In this document: piece after piece, positions 1 to 8,939 of the stretch
How positions within the stretch are numbered: position 1 is the stretch's first letter
Layout: every line of letters begins with the position of its first letter
Origin: an uncultured Clostridia bacterium
GTDB taxonomy: Bacteria; Bacillota; Clostridia; Oscillospirales; Ruminococcaceae
NCBI GenBank assembly: GCA_947629785.1
Contig: CANRFB010000001.1
Coordinates: 124,001 to 188,000, forward strand
DNA: 64,000 bases
Direction of reading: 5' to 3'
Made by a program: the position numbers and the translations under genes
The notes under the pieces: model-generated
Told to the model about the DNA's origin: nothing
Databases searched by the model: none
What the model saw: the letters and a program-made list of their open reading frames with translations, nothing else

Positions 1-751
1 CCGCAACAAAATATCCGCCCGAATTCCTTGAAAAATCAATATATCCCGCAGGTGAAACAAGTTTATCCTTTGCCCATGATATTTTTCCTAAAACATATTT
101 CGGGGAAATTCCCCCGCTCATTTTGCTGTATTTGTTTTTATCTTCGGTTCGGGGCTCAATTTCATCATCGCTTACGGCACCTGCCCTAAAATATTCTTCA
201 AAACAAGATTTCATAAGCTGTTCGCTGTCGGCACTGTCATATATGGAAAATCTGCTCGTATAACCCATTCCGAGTTTTTCTATGTCATGTCTCAATATTC
301 TTGCGCAGGCGGAATGGAAAGTTGACGCCTGAATATCCCCCGCAAAACTTCCGAGGATAGTTTCAAGCCTGCTTTTAAGTTCGCCCGCCGCTTTATTTGT
401 AAATGTAATTGCAAGGATATTCCAAGGCTTGACTTTATCAACGGCAATTATATTTTCAAGACGCGCGGACATAAAATCGTCGTGACTGCCGTCGTAATTT
501 TTCAAGAATGAAACATCGTCTTCCGTAATACCATCGGGGCAATTTTCGTCCATGTACGCATTACCAAATTTTATCATATTAGCCGCTCTGTTTACCAGAA
601 CCGAGGTTTTTCCGCTGCCTGCGCCCGCAAACACCAACAACGGACCGTTTATCCGAAAAACGGCTTCTTTTTGCTTATCGTTCAGATAGCTGAAATACTT
701 TTCCATTGCCTGCCTTTTGGCTGTTATAAATTCTTCCTTGTTTACCGACAT
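1..751 (-). CDS. UvrD/PcrA-type superfamily 1 DNA helicase, N-terminal part (runs off the window)
   Basis: About 250 N-terminal residues are present; the reading frame stays open to the window edge. The start ATG at 751 is preceded by AGGAGTGG at good spacing. Motif I/Walker A (FAGAGSGKTS) lies near residues 41-50, after a Q-motif-like segment (LNDKQKEAV). Motif Ia (ITFTNKAAGEL) and motif Ib (STFHSACARIL) follow. These are the signatures of ATP-dependent 3'-5' SF1 helicases involved in repair and replication restart. The missing C-terminus holds motifs III-VI, so PcrA, UvrD and Rep cannot be separated here. An insertion rich in Asp/Glu between motifs I and Ia (near residues 60-95) is longer than usual. 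A TATAAT at 791-786 on the same strand may be the promoter, but its -35 is weak. Confidence 0.88.
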   Translation of the reverse strand, partial: MSVNKEEFITAKRQAMEKYFSYLNDKQKEAVFRINGPLLVFAGAGSGKTSVLVNRAANMIKFGNAYMDENCPDGITEDDVSFLKNYDGSHDDFMSARLENIIAVDKVKPWNILAITFTNKAAGELKSRLETILGSFAGDIQASTFHSACARILRHDIEKLGMGYTSRFSIYDSADSEQLMKSCFEEYFRAGAVSDDEIEPRTEDKNKYSKMSGGISPKYVLGKISWAKDKLVSPAGYIDFSRNSGGYFVA

Positions 752-1051
752 ATGACCACTCCTAAAAAGATGTTGATATGATTTAATTATACCACATCCG
801 ACAATAATTTTAAAGTATTATTTTAATAATTTAACACTTTCGCAATACTTTTCATTTTTCTCTTCCATGTAATTATTTGAAATTATAGAAAATAACGGCA
901 TTGACGCTGCCATTTACATTAAAATGCAGTTCTGAGAATAAGAGCGTAAAAAGCCTTTAAATTCAATTAACAGCATAATTTTCAGCTTTTCCATACGGAA
1001 AAATATCATTCCGGAGAAAATATAGCCTGATTTTATGGAAAACATTTTGCA

Positions 1052-1080
1052 TTGACTTTAATTCCCTGAAATGGTATCCT
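1052..1080 (+). promoter_or_regulatory. Sigma-A-like promoter of the CAP-domain gene
   Basis: TTGACT and TATCCT are separated by 17 bp, about 75 bp upstream of the ATG at 1155. The rest of the 400-base gap from 752 to 1154 is AT-rich and I see no gene in it. Confidence 0.5.
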
Positions 1081-1154
1081 CAAATTAAGGCAATACACAC
1101 AAAGTTTGCCGCGGGAAAATGTTTTTCCCAAAAAATCTGTCAGGAGGTATTACA

Positions 1155-2519
1155 ATGAAACTAAAAAAACTGACAACGGCAGCAGTCGCCTGTATTTTTG
1201 TTTTCGGAGCTGTTTTCGGAACATTGTCAATGGACAATGAAAAAAACGTACAGGCAATATCTTCTGCATTGTATGACAGCGAAGAACTTGCAGGATACGC
1301 CGAACGCATAGCCGGACTTGTAAATTCCGAACGAGAAAGTTACGGACTTGACCCCGTTGCCCTCTCCCCTGTTCTCAGCGAAGCCGCCAACACAAGAGCA
1401 AAAGAGATCATCACATCTTTCTCCCATACCCGCCCCAACGGAACAAGCTGCTTTACCGCGATTTCCGAACTCGGAGTAAAGTACAGCGCCGCGGCGGAAA
1501 ATATCGCTTACGGTCAGAAAAGCCCCGAAAGCGTTATGAAAGCATGGATGAATTCTCAGGGGCATCGCGCGAACATACTCAATTCCGATATGGAATACAT
1601 AGGTGTGGGCGCAGTCTATGAAAACGGCATTTATTACTGGACGCAGTTCTTTGCGGCTTCTGAACAGCTTGCTCCCGAAACTCCCAAGCCCGCAGAAACT
1701 ACCGTTACCGAAACCGAAGATCCCAAGCCCGCGGAAACCACCGTTACCGAAACAGAAACTCCCAAGCCCGCGGAAACCACCGTTCCGGAAACGGAAACTC
1801 CCAAGCCCGCGGAAACCACCATTACCGAAACAGAAGCTCCCAAACCCGCAGAGACTACCGTTCCGAAAACCGAAACTCCCAAGCCCGCGGAAACTACCGC
1901 CCGTCCCTGCGAAACTCAATGTTCCGTTGATTCAAACGGTGAGATAAGCTGCACGCCCTGTGAAACACAATGTTCCGTAAATTCAGACGGTCAGATAAGC
2001 TGCACTCCCTGCACGCCCTGTGAAACACAATGTTCCGTAAATTCAGACGGTGAGATAAGCTGCACTCCCTGCACGCCCTGCGAAACTCAATGTTCCGTAA
2101 ATTCAGACGGTCAGATAAGCTGCACTCCCTGCGAGACTCAATGCCCTGCAAATTCAAGCAATTCCGGAAACTACAATTCGTCCTGTCCTTTACAGAACAG
2201 TAATATCCTTGAATGGCTTATCCCTCAGATATTAAATCAGAATAACAACAATAGTAATTGCTATGGAAATTCATCAGACTGCAACAGCGGAAATTGCTAT
2301 GGAAATTCCTCCGATTGCAGCAGCGGGAACTGCTACGGAAATTCGTCCGACTGCAGCAGCGGGAACTGCTACGGAAATTCGTCCGACTGCAGCAGCGGAA
2401 ACTGCTATTCATCGGGAAATAATTACGGTGGAAATTCCTCATCGGGCAATAACGGCAATTATTATTTCGGCGTGGAAAAATACATAGGCGGTGACAGTCC
2501 CACTTGTTGGGGAAACTAA
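1155..2519 (+). CDS. Secreted CAP/SCP (PR-1-like) domain protein with Thr/Pro and Cys-rich tandem repeats
   Basis: The protein has 454 residues. The ATG at 1155 is chosen over the longer frame because AGGAGG sits 8 bp upstream and a signal peptide follows (MKLKKLTTAAVACIF, hydrophobic to about residue 24). The CAP domain spans about residues 45-170, with the conserved helix (VNSERESYGL), a SHTRPNG stretch, ENIAYG, the GHRANIL motif and the YWTQFF strand. Bacterial CAP proteins are extracellular and mostly of unknown activity. The C-terminal 280 residues are three low-complexity blocks: six PKPAETT units, five PCETQC units, and four to five NCYGNSSDC units. No LPXTG sorting motif or dockerin is seen. 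The high Cys content in an anaerobe suggests disulfide or metal cross-linking, but that is inference. Confidence 0.85.
   Translation: MKLKKLTTAAVACIFVFGAVFGTLSMDNEKNVQAISSALYDSEELAGYAERIAGLVNSERESYGLDPVALSPVLSEAANTRAKEIITSFSHTRPNGTSCFTAISELGVKYSAAAENIAYGQKSPESVMKAWMNSQGHRANILNSDMEYIGVGAVYENGIYYWTQFFAASEQLAPETPKPAETTVTETEDPKPAETTVTETETPKPAETTVPETETPKPAETTITETEAPKPAETTVPKTETPKPAETTARPCETQCSVDSNGEISCTPCETQCSVNSDGQISCTPCTPCETQCSVNSDGEISCTPCTPCETQCSVNSDGQISCTPCETQCPANSSNSGNYNSSCPLQNSNILEWLIPQILNQNNNNSNCYGNSSDCNSGNCYGNSSDCSSGNCYGNSSDCSSGNCYGNSSDCSSGNCYSSGNNYGGNSSSGNNGNYYFGVEKYIGGDSPTCWGN
1683..1899 (+). repeat. Six PKPAETT-encoding tandem units
   Basis: Units of about 36 bp encode PKPAETTVTETE-like segments, probably an extended glycosylatable linker. 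Confidence 0.85.
1906..2151 (+). repeat. Five Cys-rich PCETQC tandem units
   Basis: Near-identical units of 51-60 bp encode PCETQCSVNSDGQISC. Alternating Q/E variants and an optional extra TPC give two unit lengths, which suggests expansion by slippage or recombination. Confidence 0.85.
2256..2412 (+). repeat. Asn/Cys-rich NCYGNSSDC tandem units
   Basis: Units of 36 bp, four complete and one partial, encode NCYGNSSDCSSG. The third and fourth units are identical or nearly so at DNA level. Confidence 0.85.
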
Positions 2520-2530
2520 GTAATTCCAAT

Positions 2531-2562
2531 AAAAATTGCCCTCTTGCGGGGGCAATTTTTTT
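2531..2562. terminator. Bidirectional intrinsic terminator
   Basis: AAAATTGCCC pairs with GGGCAATTTT around a short loop, with T-runs on both strands. It serves the CAP gene and the convergent LRR gene, whose stop lies at 2564. Confidence 0.85.
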
Positions 2563-2563
2563 G

Positions 2564-3820
2564 TTATTTCAGATAATCGGGAACGGGTATCTGTTCGCCT
2601 GTTCTGCAATTTAAATATTCCGGTTCTTTGCATTTATAAAATATATGCTCTCCCGTTTCTATTCGTGAAAAAAATTCCGGATCGGGAATAGTAATACTTT
2701 CAAGGTTTTCACAGCCCCAAAAAGCCATTTTGCCGATTTTAGTCACGCTGTCCGGAATATTTATGCTTTCAAGCTTTTTACAGTTACCAAAAGCAGCGTC
2801 ACATATTTTTGTAACACCGTTCGGTATTTTTACGCTTTTAAGATCTTCACAGACAATAAAAGAACCTTCTTCAATTTCGGTCACGCCGGCGGGAATAACT
2901 ATGCTTTCAAAACCGCAGCCGCGAAAAGCGTATTCGCCTATTTTTGTAACACTATCCGGAATGGTTATGCTTTTAAGATTTTTACAATCGGAAAAAGCAC
3001 GTTTTCCGATTTCCGTTACGCCATAAGGTATATTTATTTCCGTCAGTTTTTCACAGCCGATAAAAGCACCATCGCCTATTTCTTTCACGCTGTCGGGAAT
3101 GTTTATGCTTGTAAGGTTTACACATCTGCAAAATGCCTCTTTGCTGATTTTAGTCACGCTGTCGGAGATATTTATGCTTGCAAGACTTTCACAGCAGAAA
3201 AAAGTGCCATCGCCTATTTCTGTAACACTGTCCGGAATAGATATACTCATAAGATCTTTACAGCGGCTGAAAGTATACTTTCCTATTACGGTCACTCCGT
3301 CCGGAATATTTATATGATCAAGACATTCACATGATCTGAAAGCGTTGTCGCCTATCTGCACAACACTTTTGGGAATAGCTATGCTTTCAAGTTCAGTACA
3401 TTCGGCAAAAGTATTATTTTCTATTACAGTCAGCCTTTCGGGAAGTATCATATTTTCAAGTCCGCTGCAGCCAAAAAAAGCACCCTCGCCAATTTCTGCC
3501 ACTCCGTCGGGTATAGTTATTTTCATAAGACTTGAACAAAGAGAAAAAGCATATTTGCCGATTTTAGTCACGCTGTCGGGAATTTTTATGCTTGTAAGAT
3601 TTGTGCAGCCGTCAAAAACCCCTTCGCCGATTTCAGTCACACTGTCGGGGATATTTATAATTGCAAGACGTTCACAGCCTGCAAAAGCAGCTTTGCCTAT
3701 TTCGGCAGCGCCGTCTGCAATAACAACATTAACAAGGTCGATCCTGTCCTTATATTCTTCGCTGCCTGCACTGTTAAGTATTACTGTATTTGATTTTTCA
3801 CTATATTCTGAACTGCTCAT
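2564..3820 (-). CDS. BspA-type leucine-rich repeat protein (LRR_5)
   Basis: The 418-residue protein is almost entirely about 15 tandem 23-residue repeats of the form IGxxAFxxCxxLxxIxIPDSVTE, starting near residue 36. This is the BspA/LRR_5 family, usually surface proteins that mediate binding. No signal peptide or membrane segment is visible: the N-terminus (MSSSEYSEKSNTVILNSAG) is hydrophilic. So this one is either cytosolic or leaves by a non-classical route. The C-terminus ends after a short tail (RTGEQIPVPDYLK). The start is supported by AGAGG upstream. It is the last gene of the minus-strand run that begins near 9.6 kb, 47 bp after its upstream neighbour, and ends at a strong terminator. 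Confidence 0.88.
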   Translation of the reverse strand: MSSSEYSEKSNTVILNSAGSEEYKDRIDLVNVVIADGAAEIGKAAFAGCERLAIINIPDSVTEIGEGVFDGCTNLTSIKIPDSVTKIGKYAFSLCSSLMKITIPDGVAEIGEGAFFGCSGLENMILPERLTVIENNTFAECTELESIAIPKSVVQIGDNAFRSCECLDHINIPDGVTVIGKYTFSRCKDLMSISIPDSVTEIGDGTFFCCESLASINISDSVTKISKEAFCRCVNLTSINIPDSVKEIGDGAFIGCEKLTEINIPYGVTEIGKRAFSDCKNLKSITIPDSVTKIGEYAFRGCGFESIVIPAGVTEIEEGSFIVCEDLKSVKIPNGVTKICDAAFGNCKKLESINIPDSVTKIGKMAFWGCENLESITIPDPEFFSRIETGEHIFYKCKEPEYLNCRTGEQIPVPDYLK

Positions 3821-3867
3821 AAATTTTCCTCTTTGTAAATTACCGTTTAATTGTTATTTATTTTGTT

Positions 3868-4314
3868 TTAAAAAATACCTATAACAAGCCCTATCACAAG
3901 AAATACCGCCGCCGCAATGCAAAGTATTGCCCCGAAAACGCAAAGAGCGTATTTTAACGCGCATCGGAACGCTTTTAACGCAAAGGGATTGTCAAACATC
4001 ACGCACATGGAATCGTTGTCCTCGCGGTAAAAAAGCTGCACTTCCGCTCCTCGGCGATAGCGTTTGTGGGAAAACATATACTTATGCACGAGAGTCCTGT
4101 GATTTTTTTCATCGCGGAACTGTATCACTATTGCTTTTCCGCTGCCCTTCACCCGTCCGAGAACTGTACCTTTATATTCCTTGCTGGTGGCAATAAAATC
4201 ATAAATGCCGTTCATGTACTTCTGCCGCAGTTCTTCAAGCTTCCCCGCGGTATGTATAAGCACGGGTACGGCGGCTATCAATATTATTATTAAAATTATT
4301 ATCAGAATTTTCAC
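3868..4314 (-). CDS. Small membrane protein with two terminal TM helices (DUF3592-like)
   Basis: The chosen start is the GTG at 4314, with AGGTAGGGG upstream; the longer frame would run into the preceding DUF58 gene. The 148-residue product has an N-terminal hydrophobic helix (ILIIILIIILIAAVPVLI). A basic/beta-rich soluble middle follows, with EYKGTVLGRVKG and a YRRGAEVQLFYRED segment, then a C-terminal helix (YALCVFGAILCIAAAVFLVI). This resembles DUF3592-type proteins, in which a small beta domain sits between two membrane helices. It lies directly downstream of the DUF58 gene and may act with the MoxR/DUF58 pair. Function is unknown. Confidence 0.65.
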   Translation of the reverse strand: MKILIIILIIILIAAVPVLIHTAGKLEELRQKYMNGIYDFIATSKEYKGTVLGRVKGSGKAIVIQFRDEKNHRTLVHKYMFSHKRYRRGAEVQLFYREDNDSMCVMFDNPFALKAFRCALKYALCVFGAILCIAAAVFLVIGLVIGIF

Positions 4315-4328
4315 CGTACCCCTACCTT

Positions 4329-5504
4329 TTAAATCATTTCCGCAGAAAAATCTTCCGCAAGCCGCCACACCTGATAAGCGCTTCCCGAAGAAACACTGTC
4401 CGTACTTATTACAGCCGTAAGTATCCCCGCGCTTTCCGCGGCGGAAATTTCTCCGTTCAGCTGTTTGTCAAACAGCGGTGTGTAAAATAATATCCCGCTG
4501 CCACCGCTTTCCGAAACCGCGGAAAGCGGTATGCGTTCTCCGATGAAAACGCCGCCGTTTTCAAAGCGGTAATCAGCCATTCTTGTCTGTAATGCTGTAA
4601 CGTCTGCAGGCTCGGTAATGCCGAAAGTTTCAAGTGTTCCTTTAAAATAGCAATACACCGTTGATTCAAATCCGCATTTCAGAAGTCCCAGCGCCGCCGC
4701 CAACATTCCCTCCACTGCCCGCTCGTTTTCGTAAACGTCAAATCCGCCGCAGGGGTCAAGGACAATTTTCTGCTGAACGGTTTCCACTTCATCGTCCAGA
4801 CGAACCATATATTTACCGCGTTTCGAGGAAAGTTTCCAGTTTATGCGGCGCACCGGATCGCCCTCTATGTATTCGCGGTGGGTATATCCCGCCATTCCGC
4901 CGAACTGTATACTGCCGTCGTTTTCCTTGGTGTCCTCGCTCTCGTCGTAGAATTTCGCGCGTTCCGCAGCGGCTCGCAATAACGGCGAATCTCCGGGAAT
5001 GTCGGGGATATTGGGGAAAATTTTCACTTCACGCGCCGCATTCACGCAGGGAACGGAAAATTTTACAAATCCCATATAATCATATATAACTGCGGATTCC
5101 GCGCCTACCTGACAGCTTCCCCAGACCTTTGCCCTGTAGGAAAGTTTCAGTTCCGCTTTTGAGCGTGGCGGTATACTTAACACGCAGCTTGCGGAATTCT
5201 CGGGGCAGTCAAGATTTTCCGGCAGGAAAAGCCTGACTTTCACCGCGGGAACAGGATAAATGCTTTTGTTCTGCGCCGTTATCCGCAGAGTGACGGTTTC
5301 GCCCTTATAAAGCATACTTCTGTCAATATCCGCATAAACCGTGACCTTGTGAGTGAGTTTGAAAAAAATGGTCACGCCTATTGAAAACAGCGGCGAAAAC
5401 ACAAGCATATAAATGAATACCCAACCCACTCCCGCGGACATATACAGCGCGAAAAACAGGCAGAATCCTATAGCTGCCAGATAGAGTATTATTTTGAAAA
5501 CCAA
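4329..5504 (-). CDS. DUF58 (vWA-like) membrane protein of the MoxR system
   Basis: 391 residues. Two N-terminal TM helices (about 5-50) are followed by a beta-rich region and the DUF58 core. The hallmark YTHREYIEGDPVRRINWKLS lies near residues 205-225, with KYMVRLDDE after it. In this family the core is vWA-like and is thought to work with a MoxR AAA+ ATPase in assembling or activating other proteins. The MoxR gene lies 10 bp upstream in the same orientation, which strongly supports pairing. The clients are unknown; the co-encoded anchored coiled-coil protein and ABC exporter are candidates. Confidence 0.88.
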   Translation of the reverse strand: MVFKIILYLAAIGFCLFFALYMSAGVGWVFIYMLVFSPLFSIGVTIFFKLTHKVTVYADIDRSMLYKGETVTLRITAQNKSIYPVPAVKVRLFLPENLDCPENSASCVLSIPPRSKAELKLSYRAKVWGSCQVGAESAVIYDYMGFVKFSVPCVNAAREVKIFPNIPDIPGDSPLLRAAAERAKFYDESEDTKENDGSIQFGGMAGYTHREYIEGDPVRRINWKLSSKRGKYMVRLDDEVETVQQKIVLDPCGGFDVYENERAVEGMLAAALGLLKCGFESTVYCYFKGTLETFGITEPADVTALQTRMADYRFENGGVFIGERIPLSAVSESGGSGILFYTPLFDKQLNGEISAAESAGILTAVISTDSVSSGSAYQVWRLAEDFSAEMI

Positions 5505-5514
5505 TCTTCACACC

Positions 5515-6444
5515 TCATTCGGTAGGCACTTTTACCCTGTTCATAACGCTTTCAACGGCTTTTTCCTGTGTTTCGTAAATTGACTTGCCTTTGGGTGAAA
5601 GCATAAGACGGTGCGCAAGCGTGCATACGCAGCAATCCTTTACGTCCTGCGGAGTGATGTAATTCCGTCCGCTTATGAACGCCCAAGCCTTAGCTGTTTT
5701 GTAAAGGGCAATACTTCCGCGGGGACTGACTCCAAGCTTTATTCCCTCGTCATTTCGTGTGGCGTTTACAATGTCTATTATGTAATTTTTCACATTTTCG
5801 GCGGCGGCAACGTTCTTGACCTGTTCCTGAAGCTTCACAATATCTTCCGTGGAAAGCACCGCCGAAATTTTATTTATGGGGTTTTCAAATTCGTTTCTGC
5901 CAAGTATGGAAATTTCCTCCTGCGCCGTGGGATAGCCCATGCTTATTTTCATTACAAATCTGTCCATCTGAGCTTCGGGAAGATGATAAGTTCCGTATGT
6001 TTCCACGGGATTCTGTGTCGCAAGAACCATGAACGGCTTTGGCAGGACGTAAGTTTCGCCGTCAATGCTTATCTGATGTTCTTCCATTATTTCCAGAAGC
6101 GCCGACTGTGATTTGGGAGAAGCGCGGTTTATCTCGTCCGCAAGCAGGAAATTACAGAACGCCGCGCCCTTTTTATACTCGAAACCGCCTGTTTCCCTGT
6201 TCAGCATGGAAAATCCCGTAATGTCGGAAGGCATAATGTCGGGAGTCATCTGCACACGGCTGAAAGAACCGTCCACCGACTTTGCAAGCGCCGCCGCAAG
6301 CTGAGTTTTTCCCACGCCGGGAACGTCCTCCACAAGAACGTGTCCCTCGGTAAGCAAAGCTGCAACGGCTTGAGTTATGGCTTCACGTTTGCCTATGATA
6401 ACTTTTTCTATATTCTCAATAAGAGAATTTATTTTGTCATTCAT
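5515..6444 (-). CDS. MoxR-family AAA+ ATPase
   Basis: 309 residues, the usual MoxR length. Walker A (EDVPGVGKTQLA) is near residues 38-49. Walker B (FLLADEINRASPK) is near 96-110, and the conserved ATQNPVETYGTYHLPEAQMDR sensor/insert region is near 143-163. MoxR ATPases act as chaperone-like machines, usually beside a DUF58/vWA protein, as here. An unrelated-looking anchored protein ends 13 bp upstream of its start, consistent with one transcript. Confidence 0.93.
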   Translation of the reverse strand: MNDKINSLIENIEKVIIGKREAITQAVAALLTEGHVLVEDVPGVGKTQLAAALAKSVDGSFSRVQMTPDIMPSDITGFSMLNRETGGFEYKKGAAFCNFLLADEINRASPKSQSALLEIMEEHQISIDGETYVLPKPFMVLATQNPVETYGTYHLPEAQMDRFVMKISMGYPTAQEEISILGRNEFENPINKISAVLSTEDIVKLQEQVKNVAAAENVKNYIIDIVNATRNDEGIKLGVSPRGSIALYKTAKAWAFISGRNYITPQDVKDCCVCTLAHRLMLSPKGKSIYETQEKAVESVMNRVKVPTE

Positions 6445-6456
6445 TAAAAATTCCTC

Positions 6457-7476
6457 CTACAGGACAAGTCCCGGATTTTTTATAATATCCCGCACCTCAT
6501 CGCGGGTAAGAAGCTGAGTTCCCTGTGTTCCTTCAAGGAAAATTTCCTGCGACGCTTCAACAAGGTCAAATGACTGTTCCAGAACGCCCATTATTTCGGG
6601 AACAAGCACATCGTCCACCGCCGTGGTAAGAAGTCCCAGCGCAAGCAGCGGATTCGTTGCTTCATTGTATTTTTTCACCGTTCCCTCAATGTTATCCAGA
6701 GCCGAAATAAGGCGGTCGAAATATTTCAGACTGCTTTCGTAAAGCACGCCGAAATCTTCGCCGTAAGAAACAGCGTCCGCGTATTTTTTCTCAAAATCCG
6801 CTTTTATCTCGGTCACCTGTTGTTTCATGCCGCCGTAGTCCGCGGAAAGCATTGTTGAAATGTCGCTTACGTTAATTGTCCCGAATATCATATTTACCGT
6901 TTCGATAACGCCGTTTTCCATTTCGGCGGCAAGGCGTTTCTTTTCTTTGAGTTCGGGGCGGGTCTCGTCCTGACTGTATTTGTAGCCGTCAAGGAAATAG
7001 TGTTCTATAAGGTAGCTTGTAAGCTTTTCCTGTTCGCTTTCGGTAAGCGTGAAAAGCGAGCGTATAGGAACTCCCGTTCTGTCTTCGGGGAGAAGTCCGC
7101 CGCGGGTAAATTCGGTAATTATCTCCTCCGAAGCGGCAGTTTCCGATGTTTCTGACGTTTCGGGAATTGTTGTAGTTTCAGGCGCGGCAGTTGTAGTTTC
7201 CGAAACAGCAGTTGTAGTTTCGGGCAAAGTTGTGACAGGCGGCTTTGTTTCCATGACTTCTGTAACCAGTTCCCTGCCCTGTTCTTCAAGTTCTTGCTTT
7301 GCCTGTTCCTCGGCGCGTTTCAGTTCCGCTTCAAGGCGGCTCTGCATTACCGCTTCCGCAAGGGTCTGCTCCTTGAAAGCGGATTCCGCGGCGTATTTTT
7401 CCGCGAAATGGGAAGCTGTCACAAGACAGACCGCTCCGAACGCCAGTATAAAAATTATCTTTAAAATTTTCTGCAT
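6457..7476 (-). CDS. Membrane-anchored protein with Thr-rich linker, unknown function
   Basis: 339 residues. An N-terminal signal-anchor (IIFILAFGAVCLVTASHF) is followed by a charged coiled coil (EAELKRAEEQAKQELEEQ) near 45-70. A linker of ETTT/PETS repeats spans about 75-118, and a helical C-terminal domain about 130-339. The helical part contains segments such as KYADAVSYGEDFGVLYESSLKYFDRL. I recognise no family. The linker suggests the C-terminal domain lies outside the membrane. Its position between an ABC exporter and the MoxR/DUF58 pair hints that it is a client or partner of one of them; that is inference. Confidence 0.7.
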   Translation of the reverse strand: MQKILKIIFILAFGAVCLVTASHFAEKYAAESAFKEQTLAEAVMQSRLEAELKRAEEQAKQELEEQGRELVTEVMETKPPVTTLPETTTAVSETTTAAPETTTIPETSETSETAASEEIITEFTRGGLLPEDRTGVPIRSLFTLTESEQEKLTSYLIEHYFLDGYKYSQDETRPELKEKKRLAAEMENGVIETVNMIFGTINVSDISTMLSADYGGMKQQVTEIKADFEKKYADAVSYGEDFGVLYESSLKYFDRLISALDNIEGTVKKYNEATNPLLALGLLTTAVDDVLVPEIMGVLEQSFDLVEASQEIFLEGTQGTQLLTRDEVRDIIKNPGLVL

Positions 7477-7503
7477 CTTTTCTCCTATCCGATATCCGCA
7501 AAT

Positions 7504-8256
7504 TTATCCCGATCTGCGCGTTAAATCCCGTTTATCCACAGCCGCAAGGCAAAGCGCGTAAACGAACATTGCCGCCGCGGCAAGAACGGCGCATCTTATA
7601 AGCTGACTTTCAAGGTCGTTTGAATATATCAGACTGTTTGCCGCTCCGAGAGCAATTCCCGCCAGAAGCGACAGGAACAGCGCGGCGGATTCCCGCCCGA
7701 AAACAATTGACGCCAGCATATTAAGTATTCCGCAAAAAAAGTAAAATAACAGCGCGGAAGCCGCCGCTCCCGCAATTGTGGGAACAGGCGCGCCCGCAAA
7801 GTCGGAGGCGGGATTTCCCATCATAACGCGGAAACCCACAAACCCGCTGCTCCACACGTTACTGAAATAGAACGCCCGCGAGCATACCGCGAAATTTATC
7901 CCGAAAACAGCCCCGAAAAATATCAGCGTATTTGCCGCGTAGGTGATGAGTTTCCCTGCAAGCCAGCAGGGACGGCTGTGACAGCGGAGAATCTCTATCC
8001 CGCCGAAGCCGCTGCCGAACATTATCCCGCAAACCGTGAACAGGTACGCAGGCAGATATATGAAAACTATATTTATGGGGTCGGTCATTACCATGAACAG
8101 CGTTTCAAAGGAAGAAAACGCCGCTGTGTCCGCGAGGTCGATATATTTGTAAACGCTTACCACCGCCGAAAAGCCTATTACCGCCAGTGCAAGACACCAT
8201 CTTGCGGCGGGGATATGTTCCGAAAGGCTGAACGCCGTTCCCCGAAGTCTTTTCAT
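7504..8256 (-). CDS. ABC-exporter permease-like membrane protein
   Basis: 250 residues with about six hydrophobic helices, beginning with ALAVIGFSAVVSVYKYI and ending with LIRCAVLAAAAMFVYALCLA. It starts with a 4-bp ATGA overlap with the preceding permease gene, which follows an ABC ATPase. The arrangement matches ABC-2-type export systems, where two divergent permeases share one ATPase. No substrate can be named from sequence. Confidence 0.75.
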   Translation of the reverse strand: MKRLRGTAFSLSEHIPAARWCLALAVIGFSAVVSVYKYIDLADTAAFSSFETLFMVMTDPINIVFIYLPAYLFTVCGIMFGSGFGGIEILRCHSRPCWLAGKLITYAANTLIFFGAVFGINFAVCSRAFYFSNVWSSGFVGFRVMMGNPASDFAGAPVPTIAGAAASALLFYFFCGILNMLASIVFGRESAALFLSLLAGIALGAANSLIYSNDLESQLIRCAVLAAAAMFVYALCLAAVDKRDLTRRSG

Positions 8257-8939
8257 AAAGCGCTCTCCTTTCTTGCCGCTCCGAAAGCTGTCAGAATAAT
8301 TCCCGCAAAGGTCAGAGCCGCGGGGATAACGAATCTGTCCGCGGAAATTCCGCCGCCGTATATTGACGGGGAAATATCCAGCGGCGGGTAAAATCTCTCC
8401 AATTTTACATACGGAAACGCATACACGCAGAACAGATACAGTATCTGCGGAATTGCCACGGGTATGTATCTTTCGCGGTTCAGGAACGTAAGCCCGTAGG
8501 AGAACACCGCATACCCGAACCCGAAACTCAATGTCAATGTCAGCTCGCGAACGGCTTCCGCGACGTCCGAAACCTGTCCCATTACCATGCAGAATATTAA
8601 CAGCAGTATCTGCGGGATAAACAGCGCCGCCGCTCCCGAAATTCCGCAGACTATAAGCCGCGGAATTTCATACCCGAAGCCGCATAGTTTTATATCCATC
8701 ATAATTCTGTAATGCGTTTCCCGCTCGTGCATTATCATAGCGGAATATGGCATAGCCGCTAAAAGCGGTGCGGCAAAGGGCAGAATTAACGATTGTGCGG
8801 AAAAGTAGACGCCCGTTCCGCCGTTTAATATCAGATACGCCGCCGCGCCGAAAAGCGATATTATTCCCAGAATTATGCTAATAAAGAAATTCGGCTCGGT
8901 AAACGCCCGCTTTATATCTGTTCCGAAAAATCTCATCAT
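8253..8939 (-). CDS. ABC-exporter permease-like membrane protein
   Basis: 228 residues from the ATG at 8939, which overlaps the upstream ATPase stop as ATGA and has GGGAG upstream; the GTG at 8945 is less well placed. About six TM helices are visible, including FISIILGIISLFGAAAYLIL and PAALTFAGIILTAFGAA. An EPNFFISIILGI start and a cytosolic first loop with MHERETHYRIMM recall ABC-2 permeases. Probably the partner of the permease ending at 7504. Confidence 0.75.
   Translation of the reverse strand: MMRFFGTDIKRAFTEPNFFISIILGIISLFGAAAYLILNGGTGVYFSAQSLILPFAAPLLAAMPYSAMIMHERETHYRIMMDIKLCGFGYEIPRLIVCGISGAAALFIPQILLLIFCMVMGQVSDVAEAVRELTLTLSFGFGYAVFSYGLTFLNRERYIPVAIPQILYLFCVYAFPYVKLERFYPPLDISPSIYGGGISADRFVIPAALTFAGIILTAFGAARKESAL

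Noticed and set aside
1227-2157. Minus-strand repeat-rich frames inside the CAP gene
   Set aside because: They arise from the periodic codons of the tandem repeats on the other strand.
2256-2412. Possible CRISPR-like array of 36-bp units
   Set aside because: Units are contiguous, without unique spacers, and encode protein repeats in frame.
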